Shown here: one piece after another, positions 8,305-17,611 of the stretch
How positions within the stretch are numbered: position 1 is the stretch's first letter
Layout of the letters: each line of letters opens with the position of its first letter
Assembly (NCBI RefSeq): GCF_001605725.1
Contig: NZ_CP011530.1
Location: 5,208,001 to 5,272,000, forward strand
Origin: Mycobacteroides immunogenum
Lineage (GTDB): Bacteria; Actinomycetota; Actinomycetes; Mycobacteriales; Mycobacteriaceae
Reading direction: 5' to 3'
Length of the DNA: 64,000 nt
Notes under the pieces: generated by a model
What the model was told of the DNA's origin: nothing
The model's database searches: none
The model's input: the letters and a program-made list of their open reading frames with translations, nothing else
Translations under genes and position numbers: made by a program

Positions 8305-9399
8305 CTAATCAGCGGCCGGAATCAGGCTGCGGGCCACCGAAAGTAGTCGGGGGACGCCCTCATCCAGCTCGGCGAAGAACGGATCGTCGGTGGTTCCGGC
8401 GAGATGCCGTTGATACGACACCTCCAGCAGGGTGGCGAGCTTCCACCCGCCCAGCACCTGGTAGTAGGTCAAATCTTCTGGTGTCCAATAGCTTTGATCG
8501 CCCGTGCGGGCCTGGCGGTAGGCCACGGCGATCTCGGCGTGCGACGGGCAGCCCTCCTGGGCGGTCACCGATCCGGTGAGTTCGGACATCGCGACTTCAC
8601 CGCCGGGTTCGGGGGTCATGTACAGCAAATATCCCAGGTCGGCCAACGGATCGCCGACGGTCGCCATCTCCCAGTCCAGCACCGCGGTGATCCGCGCCGT
8701 TGCCGAATCGACCAGCACGTTGTCCAACTTGTAGTCGCCGTGCACCACCGCCGCCGGACGGTCCCCTGGATAGTTCTGCGTGAGCCACGTGGTGATGGCC
8801 GTGTGATCCTCCAGATCGCGACCGGTGGGCAGTTCTTTGATGGACTCCCACTGCCCGCCCCAAGTCTTCAATTGCCGAGCCAAGTAACCGGATTCACGCC
8901 CCAACTTGGCTTCCACCAACCGCGTCGGGTCAGCGTTGTGGATCTCGGCCAGAGCCACCGCCAGATCCAGCACCAGCTCACGCCGGGCCGGACCCACGAA
9001 CCACTCCGGCGAGACGTCCCGGATCACCTCGCCTTCCTGCCGCTCCATCAGATAGAACGGGGCGCCGAAGATCTCGGCATCGGTACTGGCCAGGGTCACG
9101 CGCGGCACCCGCACCTGCGCGGCGCTGAGGGCGTCGAGCACCCGATACTCGCGCATCACATCGTGCGCACCCGCCTGCAGACGGCCAAACGGCGGGCGCC
9201 GCATAATCCACTGCGTACCAGAGGTTCCCGTTACCACGTAGGTCAGATTCGAATGCCCCGCCGAAAGCCGCCGGACACTGACCTCCTCCCCCAGCTTCCG
9301 GCCGAGGTACTGCAGCAGGCTCGCGGGAATGGCGTCGGCATCCAGGGATGCCGCATCACCGGTGGCGCCGTCAGAGCCAGAAGACACATCCTTGTGCAT
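8305..9399 (-). CDS. Phosphotransferase family protein (APH/ACAD10-like)
   Basis: 364 residues with an aminoglycoside-phosphotransferase/choline-kinase fold. The Brenner-type catalytic loop is VVHGDYKLDNVLV, and the metal-binding segment is LDWEMATVGDPLADLGYLLY. The Gly-rich N-lobe region is SAGHSNLTYVV. In mycobacteria, relatives sit beside acyl-CoA dehydrogenases and may phosphorylate a hydroxyacyl-CoA, as human ACAD10/11 do. The next gene downstream is an enoyl-CoA hydratase, which fits a beta-oxidation setting. It is divergent from the nucleoside transporter gene. Antibiotic resistance is unlikely. Confidence 0.88.
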   Translation of the reverse strand: MHKDVSSGSDGATGDAASLDADAIPASLLQYLGRKLGEEVSVRRLSAGHSNLTYVVTGTSGTQWIMRRPPFGRLQAGAHDVMREYRVLDALSAAQVRVPRVTLASTDAEIFGAPFYLMERQEGEVIRDVSPEWFVGPARRELVLDLAVALAEIHNADPTRLVEAKLGRESGYLARQLKTWGGQWESIKELPTGRDLEDHTAITTWLTQNYPGDRPAAVVHGDYKLDNVLVDSATARITAVLDWEMATVGDPLADLGYLLYMTPEPGGEVAMSELTGSVTAQEGCPSHAEIAVAYRQARTGDQSYWTPEDLTYYQVLGGWKLATLLEVSYQRHLAGTTDDPFFAELDEGVPRLLSVARSLIPAAD

Positions 9400-9513
9400 G
9401 GGTCATGTTTACCTGACGACATATACCGCAAGCGAGGGGCGGGGACATTCTTTGCCTATTCACCACTCGGTTGCGCTGCCAACTGGGCCGATGTCCTCCA
9501 GTATGAGAAGCCG

Positions 9514-10782
9514 ATGAACCTTTCTGTCCGCCTCGTCGTCATGAACTTCCTCCAATTCTTCGTGTGGGGAGCATGGCTGCTGACGCTCGGGGCGTACTGG
9601 TTCAACAACAAACATTGGTCCGGCGCGCACTTCGGTGCCGCCTTCTCGACGATGGGCATCGCCGCGATTCTCGCGCCGCCCATCATGGGTGTGATCGCCG
9701 ACAAATGGATCAACGCCGAAAAGCTTTACGGCATCATGCATCTGGGCGGCGCAGCGGCGCTTTTCAGCCTGCCTCTGGTGACAAGCCCTACCGTCTTCTT
9801 CTGGGTTCTGCTGCTCAACATGCTGTGTTACATGCCGTCGCTCTCGCTGGCCATCACGGTCGCGTTCAACGCACTCAAGGACGCGGGCAAAGACACCGTC
9901 ATCAACTTCCCGCCGATCCGCGTGTGTGGCACCATCGGATTCATCGCCGCACTGCACACCGTGAGTCTGCTGAACCTGGAAACCTCGGCCGGCCAGTTCT
10001 ATGTGGCCGGCACGGCGGCAGTCATCCTCGGTCTGTACGCGTTCACCCTGCCCGCATGCCCTCCGAAGCTAGATCGTGCGCACAGCGGCACCTTCGCCGA
10101 CAGATTCGGGCTCACCGCCTTCACGCTGTTCCGTCGCCGCACGATGGCGGTGTTCTTTCTCTTCGCAATGCTGCTCGGTGGCGCGCTGCAGCTCACCAAC
10201 GCCTACGGCGACACCTTCTTGCATGACTTCGCCAACGTCGCGGAATACCAGGGCCTCTTCGCGGTCGAGCATCCGGCCATCATCATGTCCATCTCGCAAA
10301 TCTCCGAGACCCTGTTCATTCTGGCCATTCCATTCTTCTTGCGCCGCTTCGGAATCAAGACGGTGATGCTGATGAGCATGGTGGCGTGGACACTCCGATT
10401 TGGCCTCTTCGCCTACGGCAATCCCGGCGACGGGCTCTGGATGATCGTGTTGTCCTGCATCGTCTACGGCATGGCCTTTGACTTCTTCAATGTCTCTGGA
10501 CAGCTGTTCGTCGAAGATCAGTGCGGCCCCACGATCCGGGCAAGTGCGCAGGGCCTGTTCATGCTCATGACCAACGGGGTGGGCGCCATGCTCGGCAGCC
10601 TCATCAGCGGAGCGGTCATCGAGCACTTCTTCACCTATCCCGACAGCAGCAAGGATTGGCACGGCATCTGGCTGAGCTTCGCCGGATACGCGTTGGTGGT
10701 CGCGGTCGCGTTCTTCGTGCTGTTCCGCCCCGAACCGGGTGAGAACATCGCCGAAAAGCAGACCGCTACCGTGGGGGTGTGA
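9514..10782 (+). CDS. NupG/XapB-type nucleoside transporter (MFS, nucleoside:H+ symporter family)
   Basis: 422 residues, about the length of E. coli NupG. From memory it matches NupG closely along its whole length: an N-terminus MNLSVRLVVMNFLQF then WGAWLLTLGAYW, the loop FPPIRVCGTIGFI, the strongly conserved IIMSISQISETLFILAIPFF, and AFDFFNVSGQLFVE. Twelve hydrophobic segments are plausible. ATG 9514 is chosen by that N-terminal match; the frame stays open upstream but the extension is not family-like. The stop overlaps the next gene by GTGA, so the phosphatase is coupled. Such NupG relatives are expected mainly in Proteobacteria and Bacteroidetes, so acquisition by transfer is possible. Confidence 0.93.
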   Translation: MNLSVRLVVMNFLQFFVWGAWLLTLGAYWFNNKHWSGAHFGAAFSTMGIAAILAPPIMGVIADKWINAEKLYGIMHLGGAAALFSLPLVTSPTVFFWVLLLNMLCYMPSLSLAITVAFNALKDAGKDTVINFPPIRVCGTIGFIAALHTVSLLNLETSAGQFYVAGTAAVILGLYAFTLPACPPKLDRAHSGTFADRFGLTAFTLFRRRTMAVFFLFAMLLGGALQLTNAYGDTFLHDFANVAEYQGLFAVEHPAIIMSISQISETLFILAIPFFLRRFGIKTVMLMSMVAWTLRFGLFAYGNPGDGLWMIVLSCIVYGMAFDFFNVSGQLFVEDQCGPTIRASAQGLFMLMTNGVGAMLGSLISGAVIEHFFTYPDSSKDWHGIWLSFAGYALVVAVAFFVLFRPEPGENIAEKQTATVGV

Positions 10783-11609
10783 CGATCTCCAGCGCCGAGT
10801 CGACGGCGTCCTCCGCAGACAATCCCGTCGAGGGTATTTGGAACTTCCGGGACGTCGGTGGAGCGGATTCCCCCGTCACCATCCGGCCCGGGGTGCTCTT
10901 CCGGTCCTCGGAGCTCAGCGGTCTGACCCCGACCGGCGCCCAGACGCTGCGCGGCCTCGGTGTCACCGACCTGTATGACCTGCGCAGCCCCACCGAGATC
11001 GCCCGCACCGGGTCGGACAGAGTGGACGGTGGAATCCGGGTGCACGAGGTTCCGTTCGCCACCCCGGCGGCAGGCGAGGAACGCGCGCCGCACGAGATCG
11101 CCTACCGGCAGATGATGCTCGCCAGCATGACTGCGGGCCGCGGCCCGGACCCGGCGTCGCAGGTGGAGTTCATGCTGGCCGAGTACCGGCGGTTCCCCGA
11201 ACTTCCCGGCACCCTGGTCGCACTCCGGGCGGTCGCCGATCAACTCTCCAGCGGTGCAACGGCTTTAGTGCACTGTGCGGCAGGTAAGGATCGAACCGGC
11301 CTTCTCGTTGGACTGGTGCTGAGTTCGGTCGGTATCGGCTACGCGGATATCGCCGCCGACTACCTGCGCAGTAATGCGGCTATCGGTGCGATGCGGGCCC
11401 ATATCTCCGCTCAGATGGAGGCGGCCGAGCCCGAGCTCGCCCAGACCATGGCCGCCATGCTCTCCGACGAGGTGCTGGGAGTGCGCGAGGAATACCTCGA
11501 AACCGGATTCCGTGAAGTCGCAAACCTTTTCGGGTCACCCGAGGCGATGCTGAACGCAGCCGGAGTGGATGCCGAGGGCTTGACGGCGTTGCGCTCTGCG
11601 CTTACCTAG
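10779..11609 (+). CDS. Tyrosine/lipid phosphatase, PtpB (MptpB) family
   Basis: 276 residues. The P-loop HCAAGKDRTG holds the catalytic Cys166 and Arg172; the Lys-Asp after AAG is typical of MptpB-type enzymes that also act on phosphoinositides. The N-terminal NFRDVGG and FRSSELSGLT are family motifs. The start is GTG within the transporter stop (GTGA), showing coupling. In M. tuberculosis the homologue is secreted; no signal peptide is seen here. Whether it shares a pathway with the nucleoside transporter is unknown. Confidence 0.92.
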   Translation: MTISSAESTASSADNPVEGIWNFRDVGGADSPVTIRPGVLFRSSELSGLTPTGAQTLRGLGVTDLYDLRSPTEIARTGSDRVDGGIRVHEVPFATPAAGEERAPHEIAYRQMMLASMTAGRGPDPASQVEFMLAEYRRFPELPGTLVALRAVADQLSSGATALVHCAAGKDRTGLLVGLVLSSVGIGYADIAADYLRSNAAIGAMRAHISAQMEAAEPELAQTMAAMLSDEVLGVREEYLETGFREVANLFGSPEAMLNAAGVDAEGLTALRSALT

Positions 11610-11624
11610 GATCTGCCGAGTAGG

Positions 11625-12104
11625 TCAAACCAACACGGCCCCAAGCCAAATGCCTGCCGATACCATGGCCCCCACCATCTCGATACCGATCGAGGTCGCC
11701 ACCGCTTTCACCGCGGTCACCGTCGCCGCCCATGCCTGCCCTTGGCTGCGGCGCCGGATGAACTCGGCGAGGTAGATGCCCAGCACGAAACCGATCACCA
11801 GGCCCACCACCGGAATCACGAAGAAGCCGATGATCGCGGCGATCCCGCCCAGCACCAGGCTGAGCGTGGGCACACCTGCCTCACGCATCCGCGCCGCCGG
11901 CCATACGTACTTCACCACGATGGTCGCGGCGGCCAATGCCACCACGATGCCCAGCACCACCCAGGCCTTCGTTGTCGATTCGACCAGCGCCCACGCCCCA
12001 ATGGAAAGGACCACGAGCCCGGTACCGGGAACCATCGGGACCACAATGCCGACCATGCCGATGGCGATACCCAGTGCCACCAGCAGCAGCCCGCCGACAC
12101 TCAT
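11625..12104 (-). CDS. DUF456 family membrane protein
   Basis: 159 residues, almost entirely hydrophobic, with four or five probable membrane segments. It shows the Gly/Pro-rich pattern GIVVPMVPGTGLVVLSIGAWALVE and PVVGLVIGFVLGIYLAEF of DUF456. Function is unknown. It ends the minus-strand mce cluster side, 13 bases after the Mce-associated gene, so it may be cotranscribed with it. It is convergent with the phosphatase gene. Confidence 0.85.
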   Translation of the reverse strand: MSVGGLLLVALGIAIGMVGIVVPMVPGTGLVVLSIGAWALVESTTKAWVVLGIVVALAAATIVVKYVWPAARMREAGVPTLSLVLGGIAAIIGFFVIPVVGLVIGFVLGIYLAEFIRRRSQGQAWAATVTAVKAVATSIGIEMVGAMVSAGIWLGAVLV

Positions 12105-12117
12105 CGGATAAGAGCGC

Positions 12118-12858
12118 TTAGGTCAGTTCGACATCGCTGGCAAGCCAGCGGCCGTCGACCTTCTGCATCGTGATCTGAACGCGGCTGCGGTCCATGCGTG
12201 CATCGGGGATCGCGACATTTGATACGGCCTGATCGATGAACAGCAGCACCTCGACCTTGTCCGGCGTCGCCGACTTCACCGCGGAATCCACAACGACACC
12301 CGTTGCTTTGGCCTTGTTCTCGATCATGACCTGACGCAATGTGGTGCTGGACTCCGAGTACTTCTTCTTGAAGTCACCCGTGGACCTGTCCAACGTCTTA
12401 CTGGAGCTTTCGTCGAGCTTGGCGCTGTCCACGTTGATCATGATGTTGGCGAATTCCTGCGCCGCCGCCAACGCCTCACGAGACGACCGGTCCTCGATGC
12501 GCTGTTCCTCGTAGAGCCGCCCGATGATGACCGCCGCCGCGACGATTGCGATAGCCACCACCGCAGCCGCGGTCAAAGCCCAGTCGCGCCCAGTGATGCC
12601 CTTCGGGCGCTCCTCTTCATCCGGTTCGAGGCTGATGTCCTCGTCATCGGATTCGTCGGACTCGTCGGTGTCCTTGGCATCCGGAGCATCCGGGCTGTCC
12701 TTGGCATCCTTCGCAGACACCTCCGCGTCGAAGTCCGCGACTTCGTCCGCGGTGGCTTCCGTCGACTCGGCCTTTTCCGCGTCCGGAGTCACCGCAGACT
12801 CATCGGTGTTCTTGGCGTCGGTGTTCTTGGCGTCCTTGTCGGCAGCGTCGTCTGCCAT
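12118..12858 (-). CDS. Mce-associated membrane protein (Mas)
   Basis: 246 residues from ATG 12858 (MADDAADKD); the further upstream in-frame sequence is shadow. Residues 1-85 are extremely Asp/Glu-rich and contain the short direct repeat KNTDAKNTD. A single membrane segment (about 93-113, ALTAAAVVAIAIVAAAVIIG) is followed by a periplasmic domain ending in KVDGRWLASDVELT, typical of Mce-associated proteins that stabilise the Mce complex. It follows mceF by 43 bases. The long acidic cytoplasmic tail is unusually biased. Confidence 0.88.
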   Translation of the reverse strand: MADDAADKDAKNTDAKNTDESAVTPDAEKAESTEATADEVADFDAEVSAKDAKDSPDAPDAKDTDESDESDDEDISLEPDEEERPKGITGRDWALTAAAVVAIAIVAAAVIIGRLYEEQRIEDRSSREALAAAQEFANIMINVDSAKLDESSSKTLDRSTGDFKKKYSESSTTLRQVMIENKAKATGVVVDSAVKSATPDKVEVLLFIDQAVSNVAIPDARMDRSRVQITMQKVDGRWLASDVELT

Positions 12859-12901
12859 GGTTGTGCTCCTTGCGCGTCTTACGGGGTGCCTGTCCGGGTG
12901 C

Positions 12902-14260
12902 CTAGCGTCCGGTAGGTGGAGTATTACCGAAACCGGGCGGCGGCGCAGGCGCGTCGGGAGGCAACGGTGCATCGCCGGGGATCGGAAGGGGCCACTGCGG
13001 TCCACCATACGGCGTGGGGACGCTCCACTTACCCCGAGGCGTCGGGTCCGACACCTTGGCCAGATCCGCGTTGGGCGGCGGGCCGGCAGTGTCGTCGTCC
13101 GCGGGGCGAGGTGCATTGCGAGCGCCACGCACCAGCATCGCCGGATCGGGGTTGGCGCAGTACGTGGAGTACAACGCCGGTTCGTAGAAGCTGGCGTCCG
13201 AAACCGGCTTACGCGGTGTCACGTAATCGCACGTGGGCCGCGGGTACAGCAGATCACCCAGCGCCCAGACGGCACCGTCGTGGAAGATCGACGCGGCGCT
13301 CTCCAGCATCGATCCGCGCACCTCGGGCCCCGGGAACAGCGCGTTGAGGGCAGGGACGCGCAGGTAGTTCAGCTGCGCCACGGTGGCCAGATTGCCCAGC
13401 AATTGCACCATCGTGTCCGAGTTGTCGGTGAAGAGGTTGTCCACACTGTGCAGGGTCTGCGGAGCCCGCCCGAGCAGCGTCCGGAAACCGCCGTCCATCT
13501 TCTTCAGTCCGGCGAAAGTGCTGCCCAACTGTTGACCGGTGGCATCCAGACCCGAATTGAGGTCTACCAGCGTCGAGAAGGTCACCTTGCTGGACTTCAG
13601 CAGCGTCACCGTTTCCGGTAGCACGCCATCGAGAGTGGTGATGAGGAAGGTGCCGCCATCGAGGATGTCGGCGAGCTTCTCCGGGCCCTGCGCACTGACA
13701 CCCAGCTCCTTGCGCAGGGTGCTCAACTTCTTGGTGTCGAGCTGCGCCAGTAGGCCGTCAGAATCAGCCAGCACCTGCGCCAGGGTTATCGGAGTGGTCG
13801 CCTGGCCGAGCGCGACGACACTGTTGTTCCCCAAGAACGGGCCGTTATTGGTCGTCGGCCGGAAATCGAGGTACTGCTCACCCGCGGGCGACAGGCCGGA
13901 AACGCGGATCTCGCTGTCGACCGGCAGCTTCACCGAACCGTTGATCGAAGCGGTCGCGACCACGCCGCCCTTCTCCAGGTTGACCGATTCCACACGGCCG
14001 ATCGGTACCCCGCGCAGCGTCACTTCCTGATTGGGCAGCAACCCACCTGATTCGTGCAGCTGCACCTTCACCTGATACTCGGACTCGATGGGGTTGACCT
14101 TCAACGTCCCGAACATCACGTAGCCGACGCAGATGACGAGGATCGCCACCAGGCCGACAATGGACAGCCATTTCCAGCTGCGCTTGAAGACGTCGCCGAT
14201 GGCCAACAATCCTCTGGAAGCAGATTCCAGCACGCCGCCGGACTGTACGGGGGCGCTCAT
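12902..14260 (-). CDS. mceF: Mce family protein, MceF position
   Basis: 452 residues. It has an N-terminal membrane anchor (about 31-50, WLSIVGLVAILVICVGYVMF). The MCE/MlaD domain is at about 59-135 (YQVKVQLHESGGLLPNQEVTLRGVPIGRVESV), followed by a long helical region, and it ends in a Pro-rich tail (APAPPPGFGNTPP). MceF is the last of the six Mce subunits forming a lipid-transport channel across the cell envelope with YrbE permeases. The ATG overlaps the mceE stop by 4 bases. Confidence 0.93.
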   Translation of the reverse strand: MSAPVQSGGVLESASRGLLAIGDVFKRSWKWLSIVGLVAILVICVGYVMFGTLKVNPIESEYQVKVQLHESGGLLPNQEVTLRGVPIGRVESVNLEKGGVVATASINGSVKLPVDSEIRVSGLSPAGEQYLDFRPTTNNGPFLGNNSVVALGQATTPITLAQVLADSDGLLAQLDTKKLSTLRKELGVSAQGPEKLADILDGGTFLITTLDGVLPETVTLLKSSKVTFSTLVDLNSGLDATGQQLGSTFAGLKKMDGGFRTLLGRAPQTLHSVDNLFTDNSDTMVQLLGNLATVAQLNYLRVPALNALFPGPEVRGSMLESAASIFHDGAVWALGDLLYPRPTCDYVTPRKPVSDASFYEPALYSTYCANPDPAMLVRGARNAPRPADDDTAGPPPNADLAKVSDPTPRGKWSVPTPYGGPQWPLPIPGDAPLPPDAPAPPPGFGNTPPTGR

Positions 14261-15450
14261 CGGCCGGGTCCTGGCTCGGGGGCGGGAGCAGGTGCGGGTT
14301 GTGGTTCCGGCTGGGCGGCCGGTGCTGGTGCCGGGGGATTCGGTCCCTGACCCACGACACGTTCCTGCAGCCTGTACAGCGAGTACTTGAAGCTACCGAC
14401 GAGGTAGCCCCAGTCAGCCTGCTTGGGGCCGTGGAAGGTCGGGTCGCCCTTGTACCCGGCATCGGGCCAGTTACCCAGCGCCAGCTTGGCCATGTTGGCG
14501 TCGACGGCCAGTGCACTACCGGCGTTGGCCTTGATCAATATCGGCAGCAACCGGTTCAGCGCGACCAGGCTGGTGTCCGGGCTGACCGTGACGTCGTTGA
14601 ACCCACGCGCGATCGTGTTGAAATCGGTGATCATGCTGCGACTGTCGGTGCCCTGGATCGACGGGAACTTGGCCAGCTGATCAGAGATGTGACCGGCGGT
14701 GTTCGCGAGGTCGGTCACCTGGTGAGGATCGATCGCCTTCAGGGCCGGCGCGCCGGCTTCCAAGAGGTCGTTGATCGTCTTCTCCCGCGCCGAGAGTGTC
14801 GAGGCCAATTGTGAGGTCTTGTCCAACGAGTTCTGGATCTGCGTGGACCGGCCGTTGAGGGTGCCCATCAGCTGATCGGACTGCTTGACGATGTCGCCGA
14901 ACACGAGGCCGTTGCTGCCGTTACCGCCCGAGGACTTTCCGAGTCCGTTCACCACGTGCGTCAGGTTCCGGATCACACCACCGTTGACGAGCACCGCCGC
15001 AGAGGCGAGCACGCCCTCGACCGTCGCGGCCGACGAGGTGTTGTCCAGATCCAATGTGCCGCCGTCTTTGAGGAGCTGACCACTCGGTGTCGCCGGCGGG
15101 GTGACAGCCACGAAGACATCGCCCAACGGGGTCGCGGTACGCAGCTGCGCGGTGGTCCCGACGGGCAGCCGCACACCCTCGCGGATGCGCAACTGGACCA
15201 CTGCGACGTAGTCGACGGCGTCCATCGACTCGACTTCCCCGACGTCGGCGCCGCCCAGGCGCACCTTCGCCTTCGCCGGCAGGTTGAGCGCGTTGGCGAA
15301 TCGCGCAGTCAGCTTGTACGACTGCGAACCCATGTTGGGGGCAGGCAGCGGCAGGCTGTCGAGTCCCGGTGGGGTGCAGGCAGATACGGCGAGAACCCCG
15401 GCAGCGGCCAGCGCCACGAGCCTGATCTTCGAAATCTTCGACGCGCGCAT
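14257..15450 (-). CDS. mceE: Mce family lipoprotein, MceE position
   Basis: 397 residues starting at ATG 15450, which overlaps the mceD stop (ATGA); earlier in-frame codons are discarded. A signal peptide with lipobox AVSAC (Cys25) marks the lipoprotein, the standard feature of the fifth Mce subunit. The MCE domain follows (ARFANALNLPAKAKVRLGGADVGEVESMDAVD), then helices and a C-terminal run of Pro-Ala-Pro/Glu repeats (PAPAPEPGPG). It presumably sits at the outer face of the Mce channel. Confidence 0.94.
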   Translation of the reverse strand: MRASKISKIRLVALAAAGVLAVSACTPPGLDSLPLPAPNMGSQSYKLTARFANALNLPAKAKVRLGGADVGEVESMDAVDYVAVVQLRIREGVRLPVGTTAQLRTATPLGDVFVAVTPPATPSGQLLKDGGTLDLDNTSSAATVEGVLASAAVLVNGGVIRNLTHVVNGLGKSSGGNGSNGLVFGDIVKQSDQLMGTLNGRSTQIQNSLDKTSQLASTLSAREKTINDLLEAGAPALKAIDPHQVTDLANTAGHISDQLAKFPSIQGTDSRSMITDFNTIARGFNDVTVSPDTSLVALNRLLPILIKANAGSALAVDANMAKLALGNWPDAGYKGDPTFHGPKQADWGYLVGSFKYSLYRLQERVVGQGPNPPAPAPAAQPEPQPAPAPAPEPGPGR

Positions 15451-16589
15451 CACTGCCCCATCCTGGCCATGCCGTCGAGCATGTAGGTCAGCCCGAAGTC
15501 GGGACCGTAATCGGCCATCGTTCCGGTGCTGCATCCGAGCTGCCGCAGACCCATCAGGTTGCAGATGTCCTTGGTGAACTGGCTCTCGAAAAGCAGCTTG
15601 TCCAGCATCGGATGCAGGCGCAGCGACCCGTTGACCGGATCGATCGACCGGTCGACGTTGTCGAGCAGCAACGGCAACAAGTCCAGTGTCTCCTTGAGCT
15701 CACGCTGGTTGTCGCTCAACGTCTGCAGGGTGACGTTGCTGTTGCCCAGCAGGCCCTTGATGACGTCTCGGTTCTTATCGAGGAGTTCGGCGGTGCTCTT
15801 CAGGGCTTCGTTGGCCTTGCGGCCGGTGTTCCCGGTGCCGAAACGCTCGGCGGCGAGCACGTCGGCGGTCCCGTGCACGGCCGAGCCGAACTGTCGAATT
15901 GCCTTGTCGTTCTCGTTCATTGCGTTGACCAACGAGCTCACGCTCTTGATGATCGTGGTCAGCTGGTCCTTGGTCTCGGCGCCATCGGTGGTCATCTTCA
16001 GTGCCTTCGACAGCTCGTCGAGAGCGGTCTTGACCTGCTCGCCGTTACCCGCGGCGGCCTGAGCCCCGATGTTCACCAGATCGGCGGCAGGACCGCCGCC
16101 CTTCCCGTCGCCCTTCATCGCCGAGGCGAGCTTGTCGACGGTGGCCAACACCCGGTCGAAACCGACGGGTGTACGAGTGCGATCGAGCGGAATGAGGTCG
16201 CCGTCCTTGAGTACCGGGCCCTCGGTGTAGGGCGGACTCAGCGCGACGTGCCGGTCGGTGAGCACCGAGCTGGTGAAGGCGGCGGCGATGACGTTCGCCG
16301 GGACCTTGACGTCCTTGTCGACGTTGAACTTGACCTCGACATAGGTGCCCTTGGCCTCGACAGATTCAATCGCCCCTACCGGCAGGCCCAGCACTTCCAC
16401 CACGTTGCCGACGAAAAGGCCGGAACCTTCATCGAATTGGGCGGTGACGGTGATCTTGTCGTCCACCACTCCGGCCTTGCGCAGGCCGAAGTAGCCGCCG
16501 ACCAACGCCAATACGACCAGTACCGATACCACGCCAACCATGAACACCCGGCGCGCCTTGGAACCCTGCTGGGTCACGTTGATGCTCAT
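15450..16589 (-). CDS. mceD: Mce family protein, MceD position
   Basis: 379 residues from ATG 16589 (MSINVTQQG), overlapping the mceC stop by ATGA; twelve codons upstream in frame are unlikely. A membrane anchor lies at about 18-36. The MCE domain (QFDEGSGLFVGNVVEVLGLPVGAIESVEAKGTYVEV) is followed by a long helical stretch. Four cysteines lie near the C-terminus (DICNLMGLRQLGCS). Confidence 0.93.
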   Translation of the reverse strand: MSINVTQQGSKARRVFMVGVVSVLVVLALVGGYFGLRKAGVVDDKITVTAQFDEGSGLFVGNVVEVLGLPVGAIESVEAKGTYVEVKFNVDKDVKVPANVIAAAFTSSVLTDRHVALSPPYTEGPVLKDGDLIPLDRTRTPVGFDRVLATVDKLASAMKGDGKGGGPAADLVNIGAQAAAGNGEQVKTALDELSKALKMTTDGAETKDQLTTIIKSVSSLVNAMNENDKAIRQFGSAVHGTADVLAAERFGTGNTGRKANEALKSTAELLDKNRDVIKGLLGNSNVTLQTLSDNQRELKETLDLLPLLLDNVDRSIDPVNGSLRLHPMLDKLLFESQFTKDICNLMGLRQLGCSTGTMADYGPDFGLTYMLDGMARMGQ

Positions 16590-17611
16590 GCGCAGTCCTT
16601 GAAGTACTCGATCATGCCCCACTGCTGCGCGCGGCTACTGATGGCGCACATCCAGTTATCCACGATCAGACCGTTGGTCAGGTTGATACCCATGGAGTAC
16701 CCCGAGCCGGTCGCGTTCGTGAAGTTACGCAGCGGAACGGGCAGGATCTGCAGCAGATTTCGCATGTAGTCGTCATGATCGCTGGCCATTGCCGTGACAT
16801 CTCGCAGCTGCTGCAACAGCTTCTCGAAGGCCGGCCGGTCCTTGACCACGACCTTGCTCAGCAGATCGACGACCTTGGTGATCGATGCCATCAAACGCTG
16901 GAACGATGCCTTGCGGGATACGAACTCTCCCAACAGGTCGCGGCCCTGGAAGACAAGGTGCCCGAGGTTGGCCTGCTGCCGGTGCAGTGTCGCGGTGACG
17001 GTGGACGCGCTCTTGAGCAGCTCACCGATCTGAGTGCGCCGGGTGGAGACGATCCCCGAAAGCTCTTTCAGATTTCTCATGGCCTCGGGCAGCGCCTCGG
17101 GCAGCCCCTCGAGCTGCTTGGCCAGGATGTCAATCGACTGGGCCAGCTTCGTCGCGTCGACCTGCTCGTAGGTCGCCGCGGTATCGGCCAGCAGCGCCTG
17201 CAGGTCGTAGGGCACCTCGGTGTGCGACAACGCGATTCGCTTGTTCGGGATCACCCCGGCGCCACGGGGCCGCAGCTCGATGTAGCGAGAACCCAGCAGT
17301 GTGGTGGTCTTGATCGCGGCCTGCGTCTCGGCGCCCAGCTTCACCTCATCGCGCACCCGCATGTCGACCAGCACCTTGGTGCCGTCGAGCACAACGCTTT
17401 TCACCTCGCCGACGTCAACGCCGGCGACACTGACGTAGTCGCCCTTCTTGAGCTGGGCGGCCTGCGCGAATTCGGCCTGGTACCGGGTGTACCCGAAACC
17501 GATCTGGCGGTACAGCAGCATCGACCCGATGATCGCGGTGACAACACCCACCGCGATCATGCCGATCCAGAACTTGCTGCGATCCTCTAGCTTGCGTTCA
17601 CGGGGGCTCAT
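16586..17611 (-). CDS. mceC: Mce family protein, MceC position
   Basis: 341 residues from ATG 17611, which overlaps the mceB stop. The basic N-terminus MSPRERKLEDRSKF precedes a membrane segment (about 17-33). The MCE domain contains QLKKGDYVSVAGVDVGEVKSVVLDGTKVLVDM. A long helical region and a C-terminal Cys pair (WMCAIS, FKDCA) follow. An alternative ATG 15 bases upstream (MPRDRMSPRE) is possible but breaks the coupling pattern seen in the rest of the operon. Confidence 0.92.
   Translation of the reverse strand: MSPRERKLEDRSKFWIGMIAVGVVTAIIGSMLLYRQIGFGYTRYQAEFAQAAQLKKGDYVSVAGVDVGEVKSVVLDGTKVLVDMRVRDEVKLGAETQAAIKTTTLLGSRYIELRPRGAGVIPNKRIALSHTEVPYDLQALLADTAATYEQVDATKLAQSIDILAKQLEGLPEALPEAMRNLKELSGIVSTRRTQIGELLKSASTVTATLHRQQANLGHLVFQGRDLLGEFVSRKASFQRLMASITKVVDLLSKVVVKDRPAFEKLLQQLRDVTAMASDHDDYMRNLLQILPVPLRNFTNATGSGYSMGINLTNGLIVDNWMCAISSRAQQWGMIEYFKDCA

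Noticed and set aside
8404..9513. Plus-strand open frame upstream of the nucleoside transporter, antisense to the phosphotransferase
   Set aside because: It is in frame with the transporter but runs antisense to a clear kinase-fold gene and has Arg/His-rich shadow composition. The family N-terminus starts at 9514.
12524..13621. Ser/Ala-rich plus-strand open frame across the Mce-associated gene
   Set aside because: It is the antisense of the Asp/Glu-rich tail of the Mas protein and mceF; no motif and no own promoter.
14257..15534. Longer MceE start
   Set aside because: The extension is Arg-rich and lacks signal features; ATG 15450 gives a proper lipobox and a 4-base overlap like the other mce genes.
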